From Citroniella saccharovorans (GTDB lineage Bacteria; Bacillota; Clostridia; Tissierellales; Peptoniphilaceae): DNA of 64,000 bases. The notes beneath the pieces were generated by a model. The model was given only the letters and a program-made list of their open reading frames with translations. It made no database searches and was not told the origin of the DNA. Both the position numbers and the translations under genes were made by a program. The stretch is taken from NCBI RefSeq assembly GCF_035481615.1, contig NZ_JAYKOT010000003.1:62001-126000 (forward strand), given 5' to 3'. This document shows, piece after piece, positions 52,092-60,335 of the stretch; the stretch's first letter is position 1; each line of letters starts with the position of its first letter.

Positions 52092-53606
52092 TTGGACGAA
52101 AAATATAACTTTAAAAAAATTAGTGAAAATAGAACAGCTGGAGTCTTACTCCATATAAGTTCACTTAGTAATGAATATGGGATTGGAAGCATGGGGGATG
52201 AAGCAAAGGAATTTATTGATAAATTAGCCAGTTCTCAGCAAACTTGGTGGCAGGTTTTGCCAATTGGCCCTACGGGATTTGGAGATTCTCCTTACCAATC
52301 ATTTTCAAGCTTTGCTGGCAATCCTTACTTTATCAGCCTTGAATATTTAAGAGATCTTGACCTACTAACTAATGATGATCTTAGTTATGTAAAAAACGAG
52401 TATTCAGACGGGGACGTCAATTTCGGCAAACTATATAATGAAAGATTTGATACATTAAAAAAAGCCTATATGAAATTTGACAAGTCTTCACTTGAATTTG
52501 CATCATTTTGTAGAGAAAATAGCTTTTGGTTAAATGACTATGCTCAGTTTATGGCCTTAAAAGAAGAAAATTATGGAAAAAGCTGGCAAGAGTGGCAAGA
52601 CAAGTACAAATTTAGAGATGAAAAAGCCCTAGAAGAATTTGAAAATAATAACTATAGCAAGGTTAACTTCTATAGATTTATTCAATATCATTTTTTTAAA
52701 CAATGGGAGGACTTGAAAAAATATGCCCACCAAAATGGCATAAAAATAATTGGTGACCTACCAATATATGTCGCTGAAGACAGCTCAGATTGCTGGGCAA
52801 ATCCAGAACTTTTTTGCCTAGATGAAAATTTAAAACCAATTTGGGTTGGGGGCTGCCCGCCTGATGGTTTTTCAGATGACGGTCAGCTTTGGGGTAACCC
52901 TTGCTACGACTGGCCGGTTCACGAAAAAACTGAATATAAGTGGTGGGTAGATAGATTTAAATGGCTATTTTCAATTTTTGATTGTATTAGAATTGATCAC
53001 TTTAGAGGATTTGAATCATATTGGAGAGTTCCTTTTGGAGATGATACTGCTAGAGGTGGATCCTGGGTAGATGGACCTAAGATGAAGCTTTTCTCTAAGT
53101 TAAAAGAAGAGTTGGGAGAGCTTCCAATAATAGCGGAAGATCTTGGCTATATGACAAGGGAAGTTTATGAATTTAGGAAAGAAACTGGATTTCCTGGAAT
53201 GAAAATACTTATATTTGCCTTTAGTCCAGATGCATCTTCAGACTATCTTCCGCACAATATTGAAAGAGATTATGTTGTATATGGGGCAACTCATGATTCA
53301 GATACAATTATGGGATGGATTAATGATCATGACCAAAAAGAAGTGGATTTTGCAAAAAAATATCTTAATTTAACAAAGGATGAAGGATATAACTGGGGAA
53401 TGATTAGAGGCGGTATGACCTCTGTTGCTGAAACGGCAATTTTTCAGATGCAAGATATACTTGGTCTTGATAATTCTGCTAGGATGAATTTTCCAGGAAC
53501 TAGGTCTGGAAATTGGAAATGGAGAATGAAAAAGGGAGATTTTAGTGAAGATTTAGTTGAAAAACTAAAACTTTATACTCAAATGACTGGTAGATTAAAA
53601 AAATAA
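52092..53606 (+). CDS. malQ: 4-alpha-glucanotransferase (amylomaltase)
   Basis: 504 residues, GH77. RTAGVLLHISSLSNEYGIGS is the family opening. WWQVLPIGPTGFGDSPYQSF and the catalytic nucleophile Asp in CIRIDHFRGFESYW, acid/base Glu in PIIAEDLGYMT, and ATHDSDTIMGW are all present. Rearranges imported maltodextrins in the cytosol. It starts with TTG after GAGG and ends the mal operon. No maltodextrin phosphorylase is in the window. Confidence 0.96.
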   Translation: MDEKYNFKKISENRTAGVLLHISSLSNEYGIGSMGDEAKEFIDKLASSQQTWWQVLPIGPTGFGDSPYQSFSSFAGNPYFISLEYLRDLDLLTNDDLSYVKNEYSDGDVNFGKLYNERFDTLKKAYMKFDKSSLEFASFCRENSFWLNDYAQFMALKEENYGKSWQEWQDKYKFRDEKALEEFENNNYSKVNFYRFIQYHFFKQWEDLKKYAHQNGIKIIGDLPIYVAEDSSDCWANPELFCLDENLKPIWVGGCPPDGFSDDGQLWGNPCYDWPVHEKTEYKWWVDRFKWLFSIFDCIRIDHFRGFESYWRVPFGDDTARGGSWVDGPKMKLFSKLKEELGELPIIAEDLGYMTREVYEFRKETGFPGMKILIFAFSPDASSDYLPHNIERDYVVYGATHDSDTIMGWINDHDQKEVDFAKKYLNLTKDEGYNWGMIRGGMTSVAETAIFQMQDILGLDNSARMNFPGTRSGNWKWRMKKGDFSEDLVEKLKLYTQMTGRLKK

Positions 53607-53611
53607 ATTAA

Positions 53612-53654
53612 AAAACCTTCTTTGTATTTTATAAAATGCAATGAAGGTTTTTAA
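53612..53654 (+). terminator. Terminator of the mal operon
   Basis: AAAAACCTTC ... GAAGGTTTTT with an inner TTTTATAAAA stem, then T-rich sequence. Confidence 0.85.
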
Positions 53655-53687
53655 TTAGGAAAATTTTATTCCAAAAATAATATGTAT

Positions 53688-53942
53688 CACACACCCAGCT
53701 TCGCAAAAAAGTCACAATGCGTTAATTTAGTAGCCAACTCGCTTCAGGCACCCTTGCGGCACACAAAACTAACTACTTAATGCTGCTTCCTCCCGGACCT
53801 GACATGGTTCATAGCGCCCTGTTGCGCAAGACCCAAAGGTCAACATCACTTGCTAAATGCAGCCACCACTTCTTTTTTTCTAAGCTGGGAATTCAACCCT
53901 GCTGTAGCGGATTGCAGGTTACAGGGCGCCGCTAACCCCCCG
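53688..53942 (-). ncRNA. ffs: SRP RNA, large Bacillus type (with Alu domain)
   Basis: Minus strand: 5' GGGGGGTTAGCGGCGCC and the Alu-like fold, then the universally conserved domain IV sequence ATGTCAGGTCCGGGAGGAAG with CAGC following. CCCAGCTT near the 5' side pairs with AAGCTGGG at the 3' end. About 255 nt, scaffold for Ffh in co-translational membrane targeting. Ends are estimated from pairing. Confidence 0.95.
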
Positions 53943-53953
53943 TCTAGTGTGAA

Positions 53954-54046
53954 TGGCGGAGAATAAGGGATTTGAACCCTTGAAACACTATTAATGTTTA
54001 CACGATTTCCAATCGTGCGCCTTAAGCCAAACTCGGCCAACTCTCC
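53954..54046 (-). tRNA. tRNA-Ser (anticodon GGA)
   Basis: Minus strand: acceptor GGAGAGT, anticodon stem CACGA/TCGTG with loop TTGGAAA, long class II variable arm, T loop GGTTCAAATCC, discriminator G and encoded CCA. It lies 11 bases upstream of the SRP RNA and is probably co-transcribed with it. Confidence 0.95.
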
Positions 54047-54207
54047 ATATTCCACTGAAAAAAGATTATACTAAAAAATTTACTCTTTGTCAAATCAAAA
54101 ATCTTAAAAATAATTTTAGAAAATAATTAGCTTTGCTTTTGAAATGGTGTAAATTTTTTTATATTAAGTTTTTATGGTATAATATGAAAGATGAAGGAGG
54201 AAAAATT

Positions 54208-55866
54208 ATGGCAATTTATAGGGATTTTAGACCCAAAACTTTTGATGAAGTGCTTGGACAAGATGCGACTATTAAAGTTCTCAAAAATCAAATTAAAACA
54301 GGGAATATTTCTCACGCCTATATTTTCTCCGGAATAAGAGGATCTGGAAAAACTTCTTCAGCAAAGATTTTTTCAAGGGCAGTAAATTGTTTGAATCCAA
54401 AGGATGGGAATCCTTGCAATGAGTGTGAAGCTTGTAAAAGTATTTTAAATGGAGAAACTATTGATGTAGTAGAAATGGATGCCGCTTCTAATAGGAAGAT
54501 CGATGACATTAGAGATCTTAGGGAAAAGGTAATGTATCCTCCAAGCTTTTTAAAGTATAAAGTTTATATAATAGATGAAGCTCACATGATTACCAATGAA
54601 GCTTTTAATGCTCTTTTAAAAATAATGGAGGATGCTCCAAGTCACCTTATATTTATTCTGGCTACAACTGAGCTATCGAAAATTCCAGAAACGATTCAGT
54701 CCAGGTGCCAGAGATTTAATTTTCAAAGAATAAATGATGAAATGATAGCCTATTCTTTAAAAAATATTTCTAATAAGCTGGGATATAATTTAAGCGATGA
54801 AGCAATCTCTCAGATAGTAAAGGCATCTAATGGTGCTCTTAGAGATAGCCAATCGATTTTAGATAAGGTTATTTCTTCCTCTTCTTCAAAAGAAATAGAC
54901 GAGATGAGTGCTTCAAGGGCAATTGGCTTAACTGAATCTTACCTTGTAAGAGATATTTGCTCTATGATTTTAAATAGGGATTTAAGAGGATGTTTTATCT
55001 TAATTGATAAAATATATAGTGAGCTTTTAGATGCAAAAGATTTTCTAGGGTCCATACTAGAGACTTTTAGGGGACTTATCCTATACAAATATGGCATAGA
55101 CCAAGATTTTTCAAAGGAAGATATAGATTTTTTTGAAAAATATAAGGATGTTGGGGATGAGAAACTTATCTTTTTCATTGACACTCTTTTAGAAGATGAG
55201 CTTAAGATTAAGACTTATGAATTAAAAAGAGTAATACTTGAAAGCTCAATGGTAAAACTTGTTAATTTTGAAGGAGCAAATGAAATAAATTCAAGGCTTT
55301 TGGCCCTAGAGGAAAAAATGAAAAGTCCTATTATAGCGCATTCTGCAGTGGATAAGATAGCTTCTACAAATTATGATTTTGAAAAAAAATTAAAAGAAAA
55401 AGAGAAAAATTATAATTCAGCTGATGATATTTTCTCCAATAACAAGAATATGAATGAAGCTAAAGAAACTAAAGAAGCTAAAGAGACTAAAGAAAACCTA
55501 ACAGATTCTAAGAAAGGCTCTAGTGAATCTAAGGAAGGTTTAATAAGTGATTCAGATAAATACACTGATTTAAAAAATAGTTTTAAGGAGATTTTTAAGA
55601 ATATACTAGAAAAAAATGGCGAATTAACTTCTCTTAATGAGTCTTTATTAAATAGGCTTTATGTTGATAAGATTAAAGATTCAGTCATTTACCTATCTTA
55701 TGATATAGATATAATCTGGGAAATTATAATGAAGCATAGACAAGAGCTTTTAGACACTTTAGATGAAAGATTTAATGAGAAATTTTCTATTAGTAAACAT
55801 GAGCCTGATGCAGAGATTAAGGAAGATCTTCTAAATTATTTCGAGGGTAAAATAAAATTTAAGTAA
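54208..55866 (+). CDS. dnaX: DNA polymerase III subunit gamma/tau
   Basis: 552 residues from ATG 54208 (AGGAGG at 54195-54200; homologues start MAIYRDFRP). Clamp-loader ATPase: YRDFRPKTFDEVLGQD, Walker A GIRGSGKTSSA, Cys zinc site (CLNPKDGNPCNECEAC), Walker B VYIIDEAHM, sensor ATTELSKIPETIQSRCQRF. After domain III a Lys/Glu-rich linker with short repeats (AKETKEAKETKE, about residue 430) leads to the C-terminal polymerase-binding domain. An extended -10 TGGTATAAT is at 54175-54183. First of dnaX-ybaB-recR. Confidence 0.96.
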   Translation: MAIYRDFRPKTFDEVLGQDATIKVLKNQIKTGNISHAYIFSGIRGSGKTSSAKIFSRAVNCLNPKDGNPCNECEACKSILNGETIDVVEMDAASNRKIDDIRDLREKVMYPPSFLKYKVYIIDEAHMITNEAFNALLKIMEDAPSHLIFILATTELSKIPETIQSRCQRFNFQRINDEMIAYSLKNISNKLGYNLSDEAISQIVKASNGALRDSQSILDKVISSSSSKEIDEMSASRAIGLTESYLVRDICSMILNRDLRGCFILIDKIYSELLDAKDFLGSILETFRGLILYKYGIDQDFSKEDIDFFEKYKDVGDEKLIFFIDTLLEDELKIKTYELKRVILESSMVKLVNFEGANEINSRLLALEEKMKSPIIAHSAVDKIASTNYDFEKKLKEKEKNYNSADDIFSNNKNMNEAKETKEAKETKENLTDSKKGSSESKEGLISDSDKYTDLKNSFKEIFKNILEKNGELTSLNESLLNRLYVDKIKDSVIYLSYDIDIIWEIIMKHRQELLDTLDERFNEKFSISKHEPDAEIKEDLLNYFEGKIKFK

Positions 55867-55900
55867 ATAAAAAAATATATTTTAGGAAAGGATGATTTTT

Positions 55901-56233
55901 ATGGCAAGAGGTGGATTTCAAAGAGGCGGAAACATGGGAAATATGATGAAACAAATGCAGCAAATGCAAAGAAAGTTAGAGGAAACTCAAGCTAGACTTG
56001 AAGAGCAGCTTGTAACTAAATCTTCAGGTGGAGGTGTTTGTGAAGCAACTGTAAATGGGAAAAAAGAACTTGTTTCTATTAAGCTAGACAAGGAAGTAGT
56101 TGATCCTGATGATGTTGAAATATTACAAGATTTAATTGTTGCAGCTGTAAATGAGGCCCTAAAGGAAATTGAAGAAATTTCTGAAAGAGAAATGGGTAAA
56201 CTTACTGGCGGATTAAATATTCCAGGTCTATAA
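55901..56233 (+). CDS. YbaB/EbfC nucleoid-associated protein
   Basis: 110 residues. Gly-rich start (MARGGFQRGGNMGNMMKQM), a Gln/Met helix, VTKSSGGGVCEATVNGKKEL, and the terminal EMGKLTGGLNIPGL are diagnostic. Binds DNA as a dimer. I prefer ATG 55901 over ATG 55892, as AAAGG is at proper spacing and homologues begin MARGG. Standard position between dnaX and recR. Confidence 0.95.
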   Translation: MARGGFQRGGNMGNMMKQMQQMQRKLEETQARLEEQLVTKSSGGGVCEATVNGKKELVSIKLDKEVVDPDDVEILQDLIVAAVNEALKEIEEISEREMGKLTGGLNIPGL

Positions 56234-56234
56234 A

Positions 56235-56831
56235 ATGGATTATTATCCTGAGCCTATAGAAAATTTAATATCCGAGTTTGCAAAACTACCTTCTATAGGA
56301 AAAAGATCTGCTGAAAGACTGGCTATTTCTTTAGTTTTTGAGGATGATGATAAGGTTAACTCTTTCATTGAAGCAATTAGATTAGTTAAGTCTACAGTTA
56401 AACAATGCACTATTTGCGGAAATCTTACAGATGGTGAAATTTGCTCTGTATGTAGTGACAGATCTAGAAATGGTAAACTTTTATGTGTGGTTGAATCGGT
56501 TAAAGATCTTATAGCGATTGAAAAATCAGGAGAGTTTAGGGGAAAATATTTTGTTTTAGGAAATCTATTATCTCCTATAAAAAATTTAGAATTATCTGAT
56601 ATTGTGATTGATAAACTAAAAAATAGGGTAAAAGATGGAGTAGAGGAAGTTATACTTGCAATAAGCCCAACTATAGAAGGTGAAATGACTGGTATATTTA
56701 TTAAGGAAGTTCTAAAAGAATTTGATGTGGTTGTTACAAAAATTGCTTCAGGTATTCCTGTAGGGGGAAATCTTGAGTATTTTGACGGCGACACTTTATT
56801 CAAAGCCTTAGAAGACAGAAGAGAAATTTGA
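56235..56831 (+). CDS. recR: Recombination mediator RecR
   Basis: 198 residues. Helix-hairpin-helix LPSIGKRSAERLA, Cys4 zinc finger (CTICGNL ... CSVC), Toprim segment LLCVVESVKDLIAIEKSG and the C-terminal SGIPVGGNLEYFDGDTL. Loads RecA at gaps with RecFO. Separated from ybaB by one base. Confidence 0.97.
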   Translation: MDYYPEPIENLISEFAKLPSIGKRSAERLAISLVFEDDDKVNSFIEAIRLVKSTVKQCTICGNLTDGEICSVCSDRSRNGKLLCVVESVKDLIAIEKSGEFRGKYFVLGNLLSPIKNLELSDIVIDKLKNRVKDGVEEVILAISPTIEGEMTGIFIKEVLKEFDVVVTKIASGIPVGGNLEYFDGDTLFKALEDRREI

Positions 56832-56849
56832 TTTGAAAGGAAGGTCTAA

Positions 56850-58097
56850 ATGAAAGTTTTAGTAAAGAATATTTCTGAAATTGCAACCCCACTTGGTTTT
56901 GAAAAAAAATGCGGAAAAAGCATGAAGGATATTAAAGTTTATAAAAATGCTTATATTCTCACTGAAGATGGGGTAATTGTAGAAGTTGCTGAAGGTAAAT
57001 TTGATGAAAGTGGATTTACTGGAGATATTATCGATGCTGAAAACAAGGCTGTAATTCCAGGATTTTGCGACTCTCATACCCACTTTATCTTTGGAGGATA
57101 TAGGGATGAAGAATATGATATGAGACTTAAGGGTGCAAGCTATATGGAAATTCAAGAAGCTGGAGGAGGAATTAAGTCAACTGTTGCTGCTACTAGAGAG
57201 GAGTCCTTTGACACACTTTATGAAAAAGGACTTGATAGGCTTGATTCTATGCTTTCTATGGGGGTTACTACAGTAGAAGGAAAATCCGGATACGGACTAG
57301 ATATAGAAAATGAACTTAAACAACTTGATGTAATGGAAAAACTTGACAGTGTTCATGCTCTTGATATAGTAAAGACTTATATGCCAGCTCATGATGTTCC
57401 TTTTGAATATAAAGATAATAAAGAAGGATATATTGACCTTATGATAAATAAGGGAATTCCATCTGCAAAGGGAAAGGCAACTTTCTTCGACATATTTACT
57501 GAAAAGGGAATTTTTGAAATTGAAGAGTCAAGAAGACTTTTACAGGCAGCAAAAGATGCTGGTTTTAAGCTTAAACTTCACGCTGATGAAATAGTTGACA
57601 TTGGCGGCGGATATCTTGCTGGAGAAATGGGAGCTGTATCTGCTGACCATCTTCTAATGGCTAATGATAAGTCCATAAACAAAATGATTGAAGCTGGAAC
57701 TATTCAAACCCTACTTCCTGTAACTGCTTTTAGTCTTAATGCTGATTATGCAAGGGCAAGAGTAATGATTGATAATGGTGGAGCTGTTGCACTTGGCTCT
57801 GACTTTAATCCTGGTTCTTGTCACTCTAATTCTATAAGTTTGATGATAGCCCTAGCAACTATCTATATGAAAATGACTATAGAAGAAACCCTTACAGCAC
57901 TTACTTTAAATGGAGCAGCAGCTATGGGAAGAGAAAAAGAAGTTGGATCTATTGAAGAAGGAAAACTTGCTGATTTAGTTATCTTAGATAAAGATCGCTA
58001 TAAATTTTTATCATATACAATAGGCGTAAATATAGTAGAAAAGGTTATAAAAAGAGGAGAGCTTGTTTACGATAAGAAACAAGCCTATATAGACTAA
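56850..58097 (+). CDS. hutI: Imidazolonepropionase
   Basis: 415 residues. Amidohydrolase of histidine degradation: opens imidazolonepropionate to formiminoglutamate. Metal ligands in VIPGFCDSHTHFIFGG, LHADEIVDIGG and the later SADHLL and GSDFNPGSCHS motifs; EGKSGYGLD and GGGIKSTVAATR are HutI-specific. GAAAGGAAGG before the ATG. hutH, hutU and the formimino transferase are not in the window. Confidence 0.96.
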   Translation: MKVLVKNISEIATPLGFEKKCGKSMKDIKVYKNAYILTEDGVIVEVAEGKFDESGFTGDIIDAENKAVIPGFCDSHTHFIFGGYRDEEYDMRLKGASYMEIQEAGGGIKSTVAATREESFDTLYEKGLDRLDSMLSMGVTTVEGKSGYGLDIENELKQLDVMEKLDSVHALDIVKTYMPAHDVPFEYKDNKEGYIDLMINKGIPSAKGKATFFDIFTEKGIFEIEESRRLLQAAKDAGFKLKLHADEIVDIGGGYLAGEMGAVSADHLLMANDKSINKMIEAGTIQTLLPVTAFSLNADYARARVMIDNGGAVALGSDFNPGSCHSNSISLMIALATIYMKMTIEETLTALTLNGAAAMGREKEVGSIEEGKLADLVILDKDRYKFLSYTIGVNIVEKVIKRGELVYDKKQAYID

Positions 58098-58127
58098 AAT
58101 AAAATTAAAAATTAAAGGAGATTTAAA

Positions 58128-58766
58128 ATGTTAGTTGAAAAAAGTGTACATGATTTTATTGAAATTGTTGATTCAAATGAACCTGTTCCAGGAGGTGGAT
58201 CAGTTTCAGCTCTAGCTGGATCTATTGCAGCTGCCCTTGGAAGAATGGTTGGATCTTTAACTTTTAACAAAAAAGCGTTTAAAGAATATGATGAAAGTAT
58301 TCAAAATTGTCTTAGAGAAAGCTCTGAAAAACTTCTTTCATTAAAAGAAGAATTAGAAAAGGGCGTAGACAAAGACGCCAATGCTTTTGATAAAGTAATG
58401 GAAGCTTTTGCTATGCCAAAAGAAACTGAAGAAGAAAAGAAATTAAGAAGCGAGAAAGTTCAAGAAGGATATAAAATTGCTCTAGAAACTCCTAGAAGAG
58501 CTGCTAAAGCTTGCATGGAAGTTCTTGATCTATTAGAACCTTTTGTAAAATATGGAACAAAAGGAGCGGTATCTGACGTTGGAGTTGGAGTTCTTATGGC
58601 TACAAGTGGAGTTGAAGGATCTATATTTAATGTAAAGATCAATCTTCTTGCTATGAAAGATGAAAAATATATTGAAGAAGCTAACAAGGAAGCTGATGAA
58701 ATAATCGAAAAGATGAATAAAAAAAGAGATGAGCTTCTAAAGATAGTTTATGAAAGACTTAAATAA
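58128..58766 (+). CDS. fchA: Formiminotetrahydrofolate cyclodeaminase family protein
   Basis: 212 residues. EPVPGGGSVSALAGSIAAALGRMVGSLT is the family opening seen in residues 18-45 (written here as a named motif region), DKDANAFDKVMEAF and SDVGVGVLMATSGVEGS follow. Converts 5-formimino-THF to methenyl-THF and ammonia, downstream of histidine breakdown. Directly after hutI with AAAGGAG, consistent with one catabolic unit. Confidence 0.9.
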   Translation: MLVEKSVHDFIEIVDSNEPVPGGGSVSALAGSIAAALGRMVGSLTFNKKAFKEYDESIQNCLRESSEKLLSLKEELEKGVDKDANAFDKVMEAFAMPKETEEEKKLRSEKVQEGYKIALETPRRAAKACMEVLDLLEPFVKYGTKGAVSDVGVGVLMATSGVEGSIFNVKINLLAMKDEKYIEEANKEADEIIEKMNKKRDELLKIVYERLK

Positions 58767-58777
58767 TTAAAATTTTG

Positions 58778-58800
58778 CCTGGCTAATAGCCAGGTTTTTT
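58778..58800 (+). terminator. Terminator of the hutI-fchA unit
   Basis: CCTGGCT-AAT-AGCCAGG then TTTTTTT. The 58801-58953 gap is AT-rich leader for the next gene. Confidence 0.95.
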
Positions 58801-58953
58801 TGTTGCTTTTTTTTGGATAATATAAAATTTACTTTCCTATCTTTCTAATATTAATTGTTGTGGTTTAAAAGTAAAAACATTAAAAAATTTTTTATTTACA
58901 GAAAAATTGTTATAGCTTAAAATATAAGTATAGAGCTAAAAAAGGAGGCCAGT

Positions 58954-59481
58954 ATGGAAAGACACTTAAAAGATAGCGAATATAAATTTACAAAAGAAGA
59001 ACTAAGAGATTTTGCCATAGAAAAATTAAAAGAAAGAGGAGTAGAATTAGAAGATATTTGTGAAATTATCTATATTCTACAAAAAGATTATGTAAAAGAT
59101 TTAAATCTTGATATCTGTATGCACCACCTAATGAGAGTGCTTTCAAAAAGAGAGGTAGTCAATGCCATCTTAACTGGAATTGAAATTGATATTCTTGCAG
59201 AGAAAGGTCTACTATCTGAGCCTATGCTTTCAGTTATTAGGTCTGATGAGGGACTTTATGGTATAGACGAGATTCTACCTCTTTCTATAGTTAATATATA
59301 TGGTTCAATAGGACTTACCAACTTTGGATATTTAGACAAGAAAAAAATAGGAATAATTGAAAAAATAGATAAGGCAAAAGATGATACAGTTAACACTTTC
59401 TTAGATGATATTGTAGCTGCTCTTGCAGCAGCATCAGCTTCAAGACTTGCCCATTCAAACAAGGAAAAATATGGCGCCTAA
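58954..59481 (+). CDS. Phosphatidylglycerophosphatase A-like protein (PgpA/YutG)
   Basis: 175 residues. The C-terminal core matches PgpA: LTGIEIDILAEKG, IIRSDEGLYGIDEILPLSI-like SVIRSDEGLYGIDE, IVNIYGSIGLTNFGYLDK and FLDDIVAALAAA. YutG-type soluble members lack membrane spans, as here. Family members dephosphorylate phosphatidylglycerophosphate; specificity of the soluble branch is less certain. AAAGGAGG before the ATG. Confidence 0.88.
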   Translation: MERHLKDSEYKFTKEELRDFAIEKLKERGVELEDICEIIYILQKDYVKDLNLDICMHHLMRVLSKREVVNAILTGIEIDILAEKGLLSEPMLSVIRSDEGLYGIDEILPLSIVNIYGSIGLTNFGYLDKKKIGIIEKIDKAKDDTVNTFLDDIVAALAAASASRLAHSNKEKYGA

Positions 59482-60130
59482 AAAATATTATGCAGTTGCA
59501 AAAGGTAGACTTACTGGGATTTTTACAAGCTGGGATGAATGCAAGAAGCAAGTTGATGGATTTTCAGCTCCAATTTATAAAAGTTTTAAAAGTCTTGAAG
59601 AAGCAAAAGAATTTTTAGATAAAAATATGGCTTCTACTAATAGTGACAGAATAGCCTTATTTGGGTCAAATAATAGTTTTGAAAGAGAGATTAATGAGCT
59701 TTATAAAAAACTTGACGAGAAAGAGGCTCTAGCCTTTGTTGATGGATCTTTTTTAAAAAATGAAAAATCTGCTGGATATGGTTTGGTTTATGTTAAAAAA
59801 GGATCCTACAAGTTAGTTTCAGAAAATGCTGTCGGAGATTTAAGTTTAAGAAATGTTTTAGGCGAAATATTAGCTGCTATGGAGGCGGTAAAGCTTGCGA
59901 TAGAAGATGGACTTGATAAAATTTCAATCTACTATGACTACACAGGCCTTGAATATTGGGCAAATGGTTCCTGGAAGAGAAATAACAGTCTTACAAAAAC
60001 ATACTTTGAATTTATGCAGGAAGCAAAAAAGCAAATTAAAATAGAATTTTTTAAAGTTGAAGCTCATAAAGGCATTATTTTGAATGAAAAAGCTGATAGC
60101 CTAGCTAAAGCTGGTGCATTAAAAAAATAA
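59471..60130 (+). CDS. rnhA: Ribonuclease HI with N-terminal viroplasmin-like domain
   Basis: 219 residues from ATG 59471, overlapping pgpA by 11 bases (AAGGA upstream). Residues 1-45: viroplasmin/HBD-type hybrid-binding domain (KKYYAVAKGRLTGIFTSWDEC). Residues about 80-219: RNase HI with the four acidic catalytic residues in FVDGSF, LGEILAAMEAV, YYDYTGLEYW and NEKADSLAKAG. Removes RNA from RNA-DNA hybrids. This start replaces a longer in-frame alternative at 59423 that lies wholly inside pgpA. Confidence 0.93.
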   Translation: MAPKKYYAVAKGRLTGIFTSWDECKKQVDGFSAPIYKSFKSLEEAKEFLDKNMASTNSDRIALFGSNNSFEREINELYKKLDEKEALAFVDGSFLKNEKSAGYGLVYVKKGSYKLVSENAVGDLSLRNVLGEILAAMEAVKLAIEDGLDKISIYYDYTGLEYWANGSWKRNNSLTKTYFEFMQEAKKQIKIEFFKVEAHKGIILNEKADSLAKAGALKK

Positions 60131-60204
60131 ATTTTTTAAGAAAATTGGCTTTATTAAAAGCAATAAAAATATAAAATATTTGATTTTTATAAAAACTTAC
60201 CTTT

Positions 60205-60229
60205 AAAATCCCTAGAAATAGGGATTTAT
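60205..60229 (+). terminator. Terminator after rnhA
   Basis: AAATCCCTA-GAAA-TAGGGATTTATT, a short strong stem about 75 bases after the rnhA stop. Confidence 0.65.
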
Positions 60230-60255
60230 TATTTACATATTATTTTTTAAAAAAT

Positions 60256-60306
60256 ACACTATATATTGTGTATCCTCTTGAAGATGATAACTATTTGTAG
60301 TATAAT
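60256..60306 (+). promoter_or_regulatory. Two NrdR boxes and promoter of nrdDG
   Basis: ACACTATATATTGTGT (60256-60271) is an excellent NrdR box. A weaker second box, TAACTATTTGTAGTAT (60288-60303), is centred 32 bp away, the canonical three-turn spacing, and overlaps the -10 TATAAT (60301-60306). NrdR with dATP should repress nrdDG. Confidence 0.88.
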
Positions 60307-60335
60307 TTATTAAAAGAAGAAGGGAGATGTTTAGG

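Noticed and set aside
56243..56803. A 186-codon minus-strand frame across recR
   Set aside because: recR is complete with its zinc finger and Toprim motifs on the plus strand; the antisense product has no recognisable features.
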